From assembly GCF_026151205.1 (NCBI RefSeq), contig NC_087084.1:13109453-13173452 (forward strand): 64,000 nt of DNA, given 5' to 3'. This stretch comes from Bolinopsis microptera (lineage: Eukaryota > Ctenophora > Tentaculata > Lobata > Bolinopsidae). This document shows, in pieces, positions 35,398-46,710 of the stretch (positions are counted from its first letter, which is position 1; every line of letters begins with the position of its first letter). Position numbers and translations under genes: made by a program. The notes beneath the pieces are model-generated. The model saw only the letters and a program-made list of their open reading frames with translations. It did no database searches and had not been told where the DNA came from.

Positions 35398-35692
35398 GGT
35401 GATACTTTGTACTTGTAAAATATTTGTTTCAAATATTATACCGTCGACGAGTCCAACTCGGCGCGCGTTTTGGTAGGTTATAAACCCACAAGTCTTACTG
35501 GGCGGCGCTTTGTCGGGCGCTCAGCCTGTCAATGTCATTCCGCCAAATCTCTATTCGGAACATAAATATAATTATAATAGCCTGGATCGAGTCCCCAGTT
35601 GTAGGTTTATAACCTACCAGGACGCGCGCCGAGTTGGACTCGTCGACGGTCCTAATATATGGAACAAATATTTTATGAGTATCACCCGTTAA
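35398..35692. mobile_element. Palindromic MITE-like element (GGTGATA family)
   Basis: A strong inverted repeat pairs CCGTCGACGAGTCCAACTCG...GGTAGGTTATAAACC (35441-35486) with its complement at 35604-35649. Weaker complementarity extends outward to GGTGATACTTTG at 35398 and AGTATCACCCG at 35692. It shares blocks with 27466-28165 and 34056-34200. The 60-codon frame inside is incidental. Confidence 0.6.
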
Positions 35693-38098
35693 GGTCCCCA
35701 GGTAAAACTCGTCAAGAAATTATTTTTATGCTATGTACAATGTAATTAATAAGTTTTATTCGAAATCATCGTAAAAAATACATACGTATATAGCTTACTT
35801 TCTCAGTAAATCCCATAGCTTACTCATAATGAAACGTATAAGCATGTACACAGAATGGTAAAAATCTAATCGCACCCCAGATTGACAGGCTGAGCGCCGC
35901 TCAGTACATTATTTGATTTAAAATCAAGGTAGTTCATTTATTTTTGTATTAGCAATTACTATTACTATTAGTATTACGTGATCAATATTTTGTAAATTTA
36001 AACCCCTTTGGCCTTCTCCTATTTTATTTATTTCCAGATTGTAGCTCTGCTGCTACGATCTCGTCAAGAGTTCTGCTACGATCTCGTGGTAGATCGAGAG
36101 AATCACTATTTGCTATTTTAAATTCTTGAGTGGCGCAGCCATGTACACAGTACACTTACTTATACTATACACTATACAGTACATCGCGCTACGAGTACAA
36201 GTACAAAGTTAAGGATTAAGTGTCAATTGTCGATAGATTAATTAAATAATATAATCATAATTGTAAAATGCGCACATACGAATTATACAAAATATGGAAT
36301 ATGGTATCGCCGGTCAGTGTCAGTGTCAGTGTCAACCTGTCAACCAGTGTTGAAATGTTAAAGACGACTATGTAGACAAGCTCATGACCTTATTTTCTGT
36401 TTAAAACTGGGACCCCGCGTTGAGTGGGTTTTACGAGACACAGTCCAGACAATGTCTGATATGACTAAAATGGTGTGGCCACGAAAGGTTTCCCAGTGCA
36501 ATCCTTCATTTATAACCCCCTACTGGATGAAGCCTTAATCGTATACTAATATTTATATATACGCAGTGAAACTGAAATGAGCACCAAGTTGATAGTAAGG
36601 GGTCGTTCACATAATCATATTACGTAATCACTGAGAGAGAGAGAGAGAGGGAGGGGGTGGGTTTCTGAATGATTAATATGGAGTGTCATTTTAACACAAT
36701 AGCTATGTGACTGTGTGTAAAACTGATTACGGAGTGGTGGTTAAAAATTAACCACAATGCACTGATCATCAGTGGTATTTACATTGTTCTCAAACTGTTT
36801 AGGTGCAAACAGCACGCATGCAAATTATCGATTATATTTACAAACATTTGCTTTGTACTTGTATGTCGTAATGATGTACACGTGATTATGGTTGGCCCAA
36901 CCGACAACTATTCACAAACTTGATAATAGGCTGCAATGTATGCAGATCGATTGAATATAGATTATGCGATATACTACAAAACAGATTCCTAGTATTAAAG
37001 ATTGTTTCCGTCTTGTGCAACAATCAACAATGGTTCAAAGATGTGCAATAGTCGCATCTTCGATACTTTCAATACTTATGTTGCCTGTTCATCTTAACCA
37101 TATTTTATGAATCCTTCAAAATAACAGTTCTTCGATAAGAAGGTCGTTTAAATTTATTTTTGTATCTTTGACTACCAACTTGTATGAGGATTAGTCTATT
37201 TTCTATGGAGACTATATTTTTAATTGAACCTAACATTGTACTAAGATCATTCAAGTGAAAAAAATAAAACAGGTTATTTCTACCAAATGTCATCAGAAAT
37301 CAAATTCCAACAATATTATGTTAAATGTAAAATGTCATCTTAAATTTAAATAATATTTAATATTTGTTTAATTAAATCTCAAAGTCACAGCAAAATGTGA
37401 AAACAGTGCTGAAAAAGCTTTAACATCTTTTCAATAATAAACTGTGTTAATCAAACAAATCCTTTTCTCCAAAATGTATAAACTTTTATTTCGAAATAGA
37501 AACACATCATCGCACGTTAAACCAAGCATTCAATTATGGCCGATAAGCATATTATCAACTGATCAATTAGCATCAATTAGCCAATTATAATCTTACTGAC
37601 TCAGTCACAATAAGCTCGCACGGTAAAAGATTAAAAATCGAAATACAACACAACGACTGCCGGCCGAATAATCATCAAGTCTCATCATATCGAAAACGTT
37701 TTAACTTCCCATTAAACATAGAAAATTCGCATCAAAAATTCAGGGACCAAGCAAGGTCGATTTTTATTTCCCCAACCATATCCAAAAACATTCTCAAAAA
37801 GTTGCCCTTTACTGTTGTTGTAATCAAAATGTGAGACTGAGAAATTACAGACACAAACGTGAATTTTAATCTTAATCCTCAAATCATTATCTTAGTGAAA
37901 TCGTAAAAAATCGGGATGCCAAATGCCATTAACACAAAAATCAACGTCTTCAAACTGAGCACTTAAAAATGAAGTTTTACATTAAAAGTTTTTACTTTCT
38001 CAGCTCACAAATGATTATCGAATAGAACATTTATTAATAGAAAAGTGGAAGATTACGATGGTAATCCCCCTCCCCATAACGCTCTGTACCCACTTTAC
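35693..38098. other. Intergenic DNA, no gene seen
   Basis: AT-rich unique sequence. At about 36400-36440, GGGACCCCGCGTTGAG...ACGAGACACAG is a diverged relative of the outer TIR segment of the 5.9-kb element. A short (GA)n lies at 36633-36648. GCGCTCAGCCTGTCAAT (35517) recurs inverted at about 35885. Confidence 0.4.
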
Positions 38099-38263
38099 GC
38101 CGTGGTTCATACATAATACATTACACTGGAGCGAGCTTACACAGTGTAATTTCCTCCAGTCTGCGCCGCATACGTTCATATAGGCGCGCGGCGCAGACTG
38201 GAGGAAATTACACTGTGTAAGCTCGATCCAGTGTAATGTTATATGTATGTACTACGGCTTCAC
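38099..38263. mobile_element. Near-perfect hairpin, MITE-like
   Basis: The left arm ACATTACACTGGAGCGAGCT...CTGCGCCGC (38118-38169) pairs with GCGGCGCAG...GTGTAATGT (38188-38239) with only a few mismatches. Weaker pairing continues outward through GCCGTGGTTCATACATA and its complement. The loop is about 18 bp. No open frame. It is either a small foldback element or a source of a long hairpin RNA. Confidence 0.7.
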
Positions 38264-39046
38264 GCAGATTTAATATACTCGACCAGCTCCCAGTTCAACA
38301 CAGTGTCATTTTATTATTACTTTTAGTTTTTGGGGCAGATTTTTAGGAATCTACCCCAAATTAAAGTGAGAAAACTTTTTATAACCCGCGTCTGCAAGAT
38401 CTGCAAAATTTGAGGTCGGAAGACGAACTGAGAGCGTGACGAGTAAATACGTCGAAGACATAATAGTCTAAATAATTAAACTCGTGGCACTTGGTGCACG
38501 GATTAAGCCTAGCTATTCCAGCCAAAAAGGGATCTGATCATCCTTTGATGATCCGGAAACGATAATCAAAGAAAATATCGATGTGATTTTTTTGGAAGTT
38601 GGCTGAAATACCTAGCTTTGATAATCACTGATATACAAAACGGTCAAAGAATTTTTTGTCTCATCTCAAATTCAATTTGGGATGATTTTATCACCATGAT
38701 AATAATATTCATAAAACATATCTTAAAATCAGCCTGTTAATGCACTTAAATATGCGGCCCAACATTCACTGCTTACAACTCAGCAATCTATGTACTTACA
38801 GTTTCCTCATCACGAGAATTAAACGTACGAAAAAAAAAAACAACGGCAGGCTGCACATAGTAAATACAAAGTCCTCTGTGTCAATCAAGTCTTTTCATTT
38901 GGTGGCTGCGTCTGAGCCGACGTGTTTTACGTAACTGAAACCTTTGCCTGGAACATCACATCACGACCCTCACAACATGACGTCACGAATACATCTCATA
39001 TCACGTGACGTCACGCGTGAGAAGCCACGCGTTAGTGTGTGGGTAT
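38264..39046. other. Downstream flank of the 39-41 kb gene
   Basis: No exon seen. It contains two palindromic TGACGTCA (CRE) cores at 38978-38985 and 39006-39013 next to a CACGTG, within 35 bp of the stop codon of the minus-strand gene. No obvious AATAAA on the minus strand close to the stop. Confidence 0.4.
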
Positions 39047-41365
39047 TCATGGGTCCATTTTAGCAACCCAGTCCATAAGTACGTCTCCTTGATTGGCTTT
39101 GAATTTGTCGAGTGGAGTCCTCTTGTCTGATGAATTGTACGGCACGTAACTCGTTTGGAAGCCTGTTTTCAGGGTGGAGGATGTGGAGGATGTATTAGAG
39201 GCGTGCGCTGAACTGGTTGTTTTGCTTCTGGCTCGAGTGCTGAAACGTAGTAGGGCGGTTAGATACTTGGAAAAGATTATTGGTGTTGAAAAAGATAAGG
39301 TAATTCAATAATTTGATCAATTTTTGGAAATCGCCCGGAAATTTGATAAAATGTGCTTTTCTAGCAGGGAACAAAAACACGGACATGTTTGCTCTTTTGG
39401 AAAAATATTGCCTTATACAGAGCAGATTTCTGATAACGATCACAGTTGAAAACTTCTACAGAAGGAAATGAAATCAAGAGTAGAAAAACTTACTTTGTAT
39501 CTCTGTTATTATTTCTGAAGTCGAATCCGGTATCAAGACCAGTGGTGGTAGGGAAACGGGTCTTGTTCTCTTTGTTAGCCTGGACCTCTTGCTTGTAGGC
39601 TCGTTTGTGGAGTACGTAGTACTCGTTGTTTGAGGGAATCTTTATAGATGAACTGAGGAAAGGTTAAGGATTAATTATTTGTTAATAATACATACAAACT
39701 AATGAACTGTGGAGAGTGGTGAATGGTCGTGATATATTTTCTGTGGTGTTAATGAAACTGCTTTGGTGGTCGTGGGAAAGAAAGGACAGAAGACAATTCG
39801 AACTTGGTCGCAGTAAAACCACCGACTACTTGACACTTTGGTATAAAACTACCGCAGAAAACTGAAAATACCTCATTTGGGAGATGGTTGAACACTTGAA
39901 TAACCCCCAGGCAGAAATATCGACTAATCTTTCGACCACAATATGCAAAATGAATTGTGTTTCGTGTTTACAGCATTAAGGGACCTTCTTGGACCTTCTA
40001 ATCTAATTTAGATCCGGATATAGCCTAGCGTGGTGCCAATTTCCGGGACAATTCCGACATAGAGCTTCTTAGGGTGCCTATATATCAGCCAACAAAGAAA
40101 AAAAAACAAATTAAAATATCTTCATTATTTTTATCACGGAATTCTGAAGTGTCAAAATATTAGCGCAAGAATTACCAATTCTCAGAAAAAGGAGCATGGC
40201 AGTGGCAGAGAGAAACATACCAGAGTATATGAGTTTAACTCCCCGGAGCAAGCCTTTCAAGTCAGCCTAATTTTTTAACTTAAGCACAATAATCAAAGAA
40301 AGGTTCCTATGGCTTGGCCAGGCTATCAGACAGTTATAAGTTATATGTAGAGGGCACGAGGACCGAGAAGCAGTTAGCAGCTGTATAATGCTAGTATATA
40401 TAGTATTTATAAATAGTATATATATACTATTTAGCAAAGTATTGTCTACTAATAGAAACTCAATGTCTATAAACGTCTCGAGTTACAATGTTGTCTCGGT
40501 ACACGTTGTTAAGAACGGGGCAAGTATTTAACTAAAACTAAAAGTATTCCGTTGGTATTGGTAACGATATATGTACTAAGTGAACAGTGTGTTAAGTTAT
40601 GAGCAGTGTGAAGCCATGTGTGTGCTATGGAAAGTGTAGTGGCATGTGCAAATACTAAATATAACACAAGAGACTATCAGACTCAATATCGGACTCAACA
40701 ACAAAGGAAACTAACTTAAATAAGAGACGATCATTAGTGTGTTGAATAAGGGGAATTAAAAGAAGATCTGACATGTCACGTGTTATAATGTCACGTGTAA
40801 TGTCACGTGTAATGTCACGTGTAATATCACGTGTAATGTCACGTGTAATATCACGTGTAATGTCACGTGTAATATCACGTGTAATGTCACGTGTAATGTC
40901 ACGTGTAATGTTACATACCAGGAGGAGGCTGAAGAGCCGATGGAACTGTAACTAGCGTGTTTACATTTCAGTGTGTTAGCCCAGTCATCATGGGGCGGTC
41001 TGTTGGATGATGTGGAGTTTGAAGAGGAACTGTTCGTGTCGTTAAATATCTTCCATTCGCTTTTCCCTGGGGAGAGTCAGGGTTTAGGGGTAATTAGGGG
41101 TAATTAATTAGGGGTAATAAAGACAAGTGAGAAGTAATATAGTAAGTGAGAAACACTGTTTAAAAATATGGAGCTCAGTGTTGTTTTTGAAGAGGCCAAT
41201 ATGGAGCTCAGTGTTGTTTTTGAAGAGGCCAATTGATTTATCAAAACAAACGTGGAAGTGGTAACTAAATAAACCAAACAATGAGTGTTGAAAAAAGCAC
41301 ATACCTGGGAGTTTATTAGAGTTGTTCTTGCCGATGCCAAATAGATAAAATTTGTCTGAAACCAT
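39047..41365 (-). CDS. Four-exon gene, about 186 aa, family not recognised
   Basis: Coding exons on the minus strand: 41365-41305, 41066-40919, 39652-39494 and 39239-39047. Donors are GTATGT, GTATGT and GTAAGT. Acceptors are TCTCCCCAG, TTTCCTCAG and TACGTTTCAG. All three junctions join in phase (split codons Gly, Cys, Asn), which is strong evidence for a real gene. The ATG at 41365 sits in AACATGG directly after another good acceptor (ACTTTTACAG at 41370), so a 5' UTR or further coding exon lies upstream. The protein starts MVSDKFYLFGIGKNNSNKLP, has Ser/Asn-rich linkers, then NNEYYVLHKRAYKQE, TRFPTTTGLDTGFDFRNNN, FQTSYVPYNSSDKRTPLDKF, and ends DVLMDWVAKMDP before TGA. It has no signal peptide, membrane segment or catalytic motif I know. 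The small basic Tyr/Asn-rich make-up fits a structural or scaffold protein, but that is inference. Intron 2 contains a CACGTG array. Confidence 0.8.
40773..40912. repeat. 12-bp CACGTG array inside an intron, about 12 copies
   Basis: Tandem AATGTCACGTGT and AATATCACGTGT units. Every unit has the E-box palindrome CACGTG within TCACGTGT. The array starts immediately downstream (on the gene strand) of the exon 2 donor at 40918. Confidence 0.93.
41080..41113. repeat. Short TAGGGGTAAT repeats
   Basis: Three to four copies of TTAGGGGTAAT, in intron 1 of the minus-strand gene. Confidence 0.7.
41168..41235. repeat. 36-bp direct duplication
   Basis: TATGGAGCTCAGTGTTGTTT plus TTGAAGAGGCCAA occurs twice in tandem within intron 1 of the 39-41 kb gene. 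Confidence 0.85.
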
Positions 41366-41369
41366 GTTG

Positions 41370-41949
41370 CTGTAAAAGTTGGCGGTTAAGTATTGGGAAT
41401 TTATAACAGAAAACATTGAATCAGTTAAATTATTCCTTATTTAAATTCCACATCTACAATATGTAATATACATAGGAATTTACCCAAGAAAACATATCAA
41501 CTATGCGACTCATAAATACTACTATTCCAATCCGGATTTTACATACAATATACAATAACACAATATTATGTTTTACGATATGCAAAACTCCGAGGTAAAA
41601 AACAACACAGGGCAAAGATAAACGCATGACACTCGTACAACAAGCAAATGCAAAAATTATGTAAAAACTCTGAAAAACATGGCGTCAAGAACAAAACATG
41701 ACGAAAAGAAAACTTATTAGGACTGAAATATCAATTACTCCCCTCTGCAGTTCACTTGTAATCAAATGAAATGCATAAAATCGAATAACAAAGCATAAAA
41801 TTCGATTTCTATAAATAGGCTGCTATCCAGGATTACCCCAAATATACCCCTGGTGTTTAGCTAAAAACAGAATTTATCTAGTTAGCAAAGAGGAACATTA
41901 TGTAGTTAACAAAGGGGAATATGCCACACTGCGAGAAATGCAACAAGAG

Positions 41950-41992
<43 letters not shown>

Positions 41993-43013
41993 TCAGCAGG
42001 TCCGGTATTTTATTAGAAACAAAGTAAGAAACCGATACTGCCTCTCCCCGCGTATAGCCATACTTTTAAAAGTTAAATCCCAATTTATTTTAATTGCATT
42101 TACAAGAAAAACTCTTTTAAAAGTTAACAGACGAAATCTACAAGCCAGCAACATAACGTGTCAACAAGTCCGAATTAGGAAACGAAAATGCGAATAACAA
42201 GAGCCCTAACGGCTGTTCCTTCAGCCGACCAAATCTGAACATATTAGGTCATAACAGTTCTCTCAAATTAGCGAACTTTGGGAACTGGGTAAACGTTAGA
42301 AACTCATAATGCAGCAGACTTTGTCGTTTGTAAGATTCTACAGAGACACATTTCTACCAAAATAGCAGGATGATACATGAATAGCACGACGATACATAAT
42401 AGTAGAACACGGCTCTCTCCAATTATACGGGTTAACTTTAGACTATTTTAAAAAGAGTTCAAGTCACGTATTCTAGGTCAGGTTATTAAAGTCACGTATT
42501 ATAGGTCACGTATTATAGGTCAGGTTATTAAAGTCACGTATTCTAGGTCAGGTAATTCACGTACGGTCCCGCTGATTTATACAATACTACGGCTGCAGCA
42601 GAGGGAATCATGACAACTGTACTATCATACAGGCACAAAATAGCAACCAGAGAGAGAGAGAGACTGAAGTTGGCACACTTTTCGACACCTGAGAGAGAGA
42701 GAGAGAGCGAGAGAGAGAGCGAGAGAGAGTCGGGCTCATGCTCTCTCGATCAATACTGACTAACAAGTTGTTTCTTAGAATCGAGAATCGGCAAATTCTG
42801 GTAATCCGCTGTATTTTCCTTATCTTATGTACCTGAGATTCAGATAAGGGACGAGGAATACAGATAAGGGACATTAGACATGTTCAGGGGGAGGTCAAGG
42901 TGGACCCATGGGAATATTATACGGTAGACAATGAAGTGCGCTGGAAGTGAGCTTGCGCTGCGTCTGTTTCCCAATGACCTGATGATTCTGAGAACTGCAT
43001 ATGCACCGCTCAC
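41370..43013. other. AT-rich region with GA/CT tracts, possible 5' exons not resolved
   Basis: It may hold the 5' end of the minus-strand gene. A (CT)n tract lies at 41951-41993 and an imperfect GA tract at 42650-42731. About 42467-42553 has tandem AAGTCACGTATTCTAGGTCA-type units. No exon could be fitted in phase with the first coding exon. Confidence 0.4.
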
Positions 43014-43082
43014 CGCTAGTTTCGGGGAAGTACGTGGGTCTATTGTGTAATATTGGCCGTACTGTGGTTTCTTCTTGCTCAC
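43014..43082 (-). CDS. Possible first coding exon, 23 codons
   Basis: ATG at 43082 opens MSKKKPQYGQYYTIDPRTSP and KLA, which reads like genuine protein, and is followed by GCG|GTGAGC, a good splice donor at 43013. Beyond the donor the frame loses protein character. A GCATATGCAG only 19 bp later cannot be its acceptor because the intron would be too short. Its phase (0) does not match the first exon of the gene at 41.3 kb, so it would need another exon or belong to a different gene. Confidence 0.3.
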
Positions 43083-43120
43083 ATTGTGTGCTATTGTTTG
43101 GAGACTGTGGAAGTAGTCTG

Positions 43121-43123
<3 letters not shown>

Positions 43124-43209
<86 letters not shown>
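43124..43209. repeat. (GA)n microsatellite
   Basis: About 43 GA dinucleotides. A GTGCTATTGTTTGGAGA motif lies on both sides of the tract (about 43089 and 43209), so the microsatellite is bracketed by a direct duplication. Confidence 0.95.
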
Positions 43210-43211
<2 letters not shown>

Positions 43212-44650
43212 CTATTGTTTGGAGAGGACTGTGGAAGTTGTCTGGAACAACTCCTGTTCTTCCAGACTTACTGAACAACTGAACAAGAGGCGTGTTGTAG
43301 GAGATTATAAAGCTGTGGAGAAGAAACATGTCCATCTTAATTAATAAAATAGTTCACAATTAAATTTAAAACTGGTTATATTACATACAAGCGCAAATTA
43401 TTCAAACTAAAACGTGATGCAAGCGAGAAAATAATCGTGACAGGGGTAAGAGTATGCATGAGGAGACACAACGCAGTTGTAAACAATGGACTCAACTCTT
43501 ACCAATGAATGCTTTACATTATGCAGGAAAACACAGTCCCACTTTAAAATTATCACGCAGATATATTAAATCACACCAATAACGAGTGATGCAACATAAT
43601 ATCTGACAAGCACACACGCAGACACATGTGTTTCTCCCACACACGCAAACGTGATACGTGAATGTAATTGTTTGGAGTAATTAAATAAATCTAATTAACT
43701 AGACACGGTATAACCAGGAGAGATACAACAAGGGCGGGGAAATGTTGGTTAATACCACGAACACATAGATAGCGCTGGACGGGGGGAGCTGGACGGGGAA
43801 ATAAGAAAACCACGCACAACAGTTTGCAGTATGATAGTAGTCAGCTGGTATGTGTAGGGTTTCCCAGCGATATATTATGCAGTGCATACATTATGTAATG
43901 TTACATATTCTACATATAGCATAATGTTCCTTTGTAAAGCGATGATGATCGCAAACTGCACGGATGTGCTGTAAGGATTCCTGCCGCGATCAGTTGTGGA
44001 GGGTTGGGATCGTAGTTAGGGCTAAATATGGTAGTTAGGGTTAAATATGGACATGTTATAGTTATTTGTAGTAGTACAAAGTTAGGATGCACATGTAGCT
44101 AGATTAACAGCTATTTGTAGCAATGGGCGAGGAGTACAATATAGAAAGGAGCATAAAGTAAGGAACATATTTAGTAAGGAGCATAATATGATAAAGATAA
44201 TAATATAAATAGTAAGATAATATTATAAAGGAGCATAAAGTAAGGCACTAATTCATAGCCAGACTAAGTATTATCATCAAAGATAAATGGAGAAATCATG
44301 AGACCGCAAGTGGAGTAATAATATGACGAAAGATCACAAATCACCGGTCCCAGAAATGGAGAGATGGAGGGTAATAGTAGTCCATGGTCACGTGCTTGGT
44401 CACGTGCTGGCTGATTAGGATTCAACTAGACGTGTTTTATAAATCTCTCTGTGGTTATCTTATTCTCTGAGGAGGACCAATATCATTGGCTAATTTGCTG
44501 GCAATTCGTGAAGAATATTATTCTTAAACCATGTACGAATTATGCGACCATATGCGAATAGACCAGGACTACGTGTGTTAGTGTGTGGCTTGTAGCGCGG
44601 TTTGTATAAACAGAGGGGAGGAAAGTTGAGGAGAATTTAAAACAGCGGTG

Positions 44651-44734
44651 TTCAAGCTCTGCCGTTTTCTGCCAAAAGTGCTTAAAGACCACTCAAAAAT
44701 GTAGGCACATTTCTCAGAAAACAGCAGAGCTGAA
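44651..44734. other. Short hairpin, pre-miRNA-sized
   Basis: TTCAAGCTCTGCCGTTTTCT...AGTGC pairs with GCACATTTCTCAGAAAACAG...CTGAA across a 24-bp loop, giving about 30-bp imperfect arms. The size and the mismatched stem resemble a microRNA precursor, but a decayed MITE is equally possible. Confidence 0.35.
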
Positions 44735-45198
44735 TAAGTATATATCCACCAGCGTGCGCTTTTCGCATAGCGGGCTCTCACCAGCCCGCTGTCAAAGGGC
44801 CCGATATCTCTACAGCCCGCTCATGATATAGCCCGCTAACAAGTGACATTTAATTTGACCAGTAGCAATATAGCCCGGAGTTCTCTAAAATATATACAGC
44901 TGGAGCCAATCTTGTACGGTGAATATGGAAATGGCTTGTGCCCACATTGTCTCACAGTTACCAACTCAGAAGTTAGTACGAGATATTTGACATATTCAAT
45001 GATATTGGACAGTTTTGCAACAGACTTGTAACTGATAACTGTAACTAAGGTGCGGGGGAGAAGACAATATAACACGTACAGTAGCTGAACAAAGAGATAA
45101 TGAGGGCTCTCCCCGTGAAATACATGGTAATTAGTAAAAAAGTTAATTCACTGTCTCATGATTCGCAGAAAACGTTTCTCTGTGCTACTAAGTAAACA

Positions 45199-45516
45199 TG
45201 ACGTCATGAGGTACGTCATCTGGTGCGTCATCAAGGGGAATTAATCATGTTACCTACCGCGCGCTACATAGCAAAGCGTTTTAAATAAATAAAGACGGTA
45301 TAATTATAGGAAATACCGTTATCCAGGGTGAAGGAAATATTGTGACGTCACAATATAATATGTATCGCTAGGAGCAGAAATTTGACGTCACAGCATATCG
45401 CTAGAAGGAGAAATGTAACTGCACAGACCGCAAGTATTCAACAAAACACAACTATTCAACAAAAAACAACTATTCAAAAAACGTGAAGCAAGGTAGAGAA
45501 CAGCAGTGTGACGTCA
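45199..45516. promoter_or_regulatory. Cluster of four CRE palindromes
   Basis: TGACGTCA occurs at 45199-45206, 45353-45360, 45383-45390 and 45509-45516. Two copies share the wider context TGTGACGTCACAATA. This is the consensus site of CREB/ATF-type bZIP proteins in animals; binding here is inferred. Confidence 0.45.
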
Positions 45517-45700
45517 CAATACAGAAAACGATAAGTAAAACTCATTTTTGAAGCAGTAAAAGTGTCACTCTGACTCACAAACAGGTAAATGTTACTGCGT
45601 CTAAATGTGTCGACGAATAGAACCGATTTACTTCGCTTTTCACGCTACTCTGTATACTCAGTGTAAGTTTTGAGGTCTGAGGTAAACCGTTAAGTGTTAT

Positions 45701-45770
45701 CTTGTGTCACGTGGGTTGTTATAGTAACACCGCGCCTTGTGTCACGTGGGTTGTTATAGTAACACCGCGC
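45701..45770. repeat. 35-bp tandem duplication with CACGTG
   Basis: Two exact copies of CTTGTGTCACGTGGGTTGTT plus ATAGTAACACCGCGC. Confidence 0.9.
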
Positions 45771-46186
45771 CTTGCTGTTAAACACTGTTTGAGGGTGCGG
45801 AAAGCAACTGACAACCAATAGGAACAGAGCAGTAAGTAGCTGCCATAGTATTAAGGATCTTCTAAGACTGAAACCGACCAATCATGTGACAGATTGAGTC
45901 TACTGAGAAATCAGCCAATCATGTGGCAGTATCTGTCCTGACAATCATTACCTAACATCCACCGCAGATATCTCGCAACAAACAAAGAACTAATTGTGAT
46001 GGTAGTAGGACCTAGCAGTAGTAGGACCTAGCAGTGAACCAATCATTTGACTCTCTTGCTAGTTGTATGTTATTAAAATGAGGAGGGTGATATAGTGTTA
46101 TTAGATGATGTTGTTGCGGCGTGACTTTCATAGTGGAATCAGCCTGCTTGGTGTGATGTTACTGTAGGAATCAACCTAATCGGCGT

Positions 46187-46356
<170 letters not shown>

Positions 46357-46456
46357 ATGAAAATATGTGTCGGCTATCAGCAGGTTAAGGTATTTGGGTA
46401 GTACATATTTGTAGAGCGGATATAACACTGGTGGTTATAGGTTAATGTTAGCAGTT

Positions 46457-46710
46457 TGCAAATGTAGTGCAAATGTAGTGCAAATGTAGTGCAAATGTAG
46501 TGCAAATGTAGTGCAAATGTAGTGCAGATGTAGTGCAAATGTAGTGCAAATGTAGTGCAAATGTAGTGCAAATGTAGTGCAAATGTAGTGCAAATGTAGT
46601 GCAAATTTATAGCAAATGTAGTGCAAATGTAGTGCAAATGTAGTGCAAATGTAGTGCAAATGTAGTGCAAATGTAGTGCAAATGTAGTGCAAATGTAGTG
46701 CAAATGTAGT
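46457..46710. repeat. 11-bp minisatellite, about 23 copies
   Basis: TGCAAATGTAG units, nearly perfect. Variants include one GCAGATG and one AATTTATAGC. The unit contains ATGCAAAT-like octamer sequence (TGCAAATG), so it is also an array of potential POU-factor sites. Confidence 0.95.

Noticed and set aside
39494..41066. Alternative exon 2 donor at 40964 (GTAAAC)
   Set aside because: It leaves the wrong phase for exon 3. The donor at 40918 (GTATGT) restores the frame exactly.
42895..43335. 146-codon and overlapping frames near the (GA)n tract
   Set aside because: Most of the length is the microsatellite; only the short 43014-43082 segment has independent support.
45690..45881. 63-residue frame with a signal-peptide-like start
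   Set aside because: It lacks an ATG at its start, overlaps CCAAT boxes and a 35-bp duplication, and has no splice partners.
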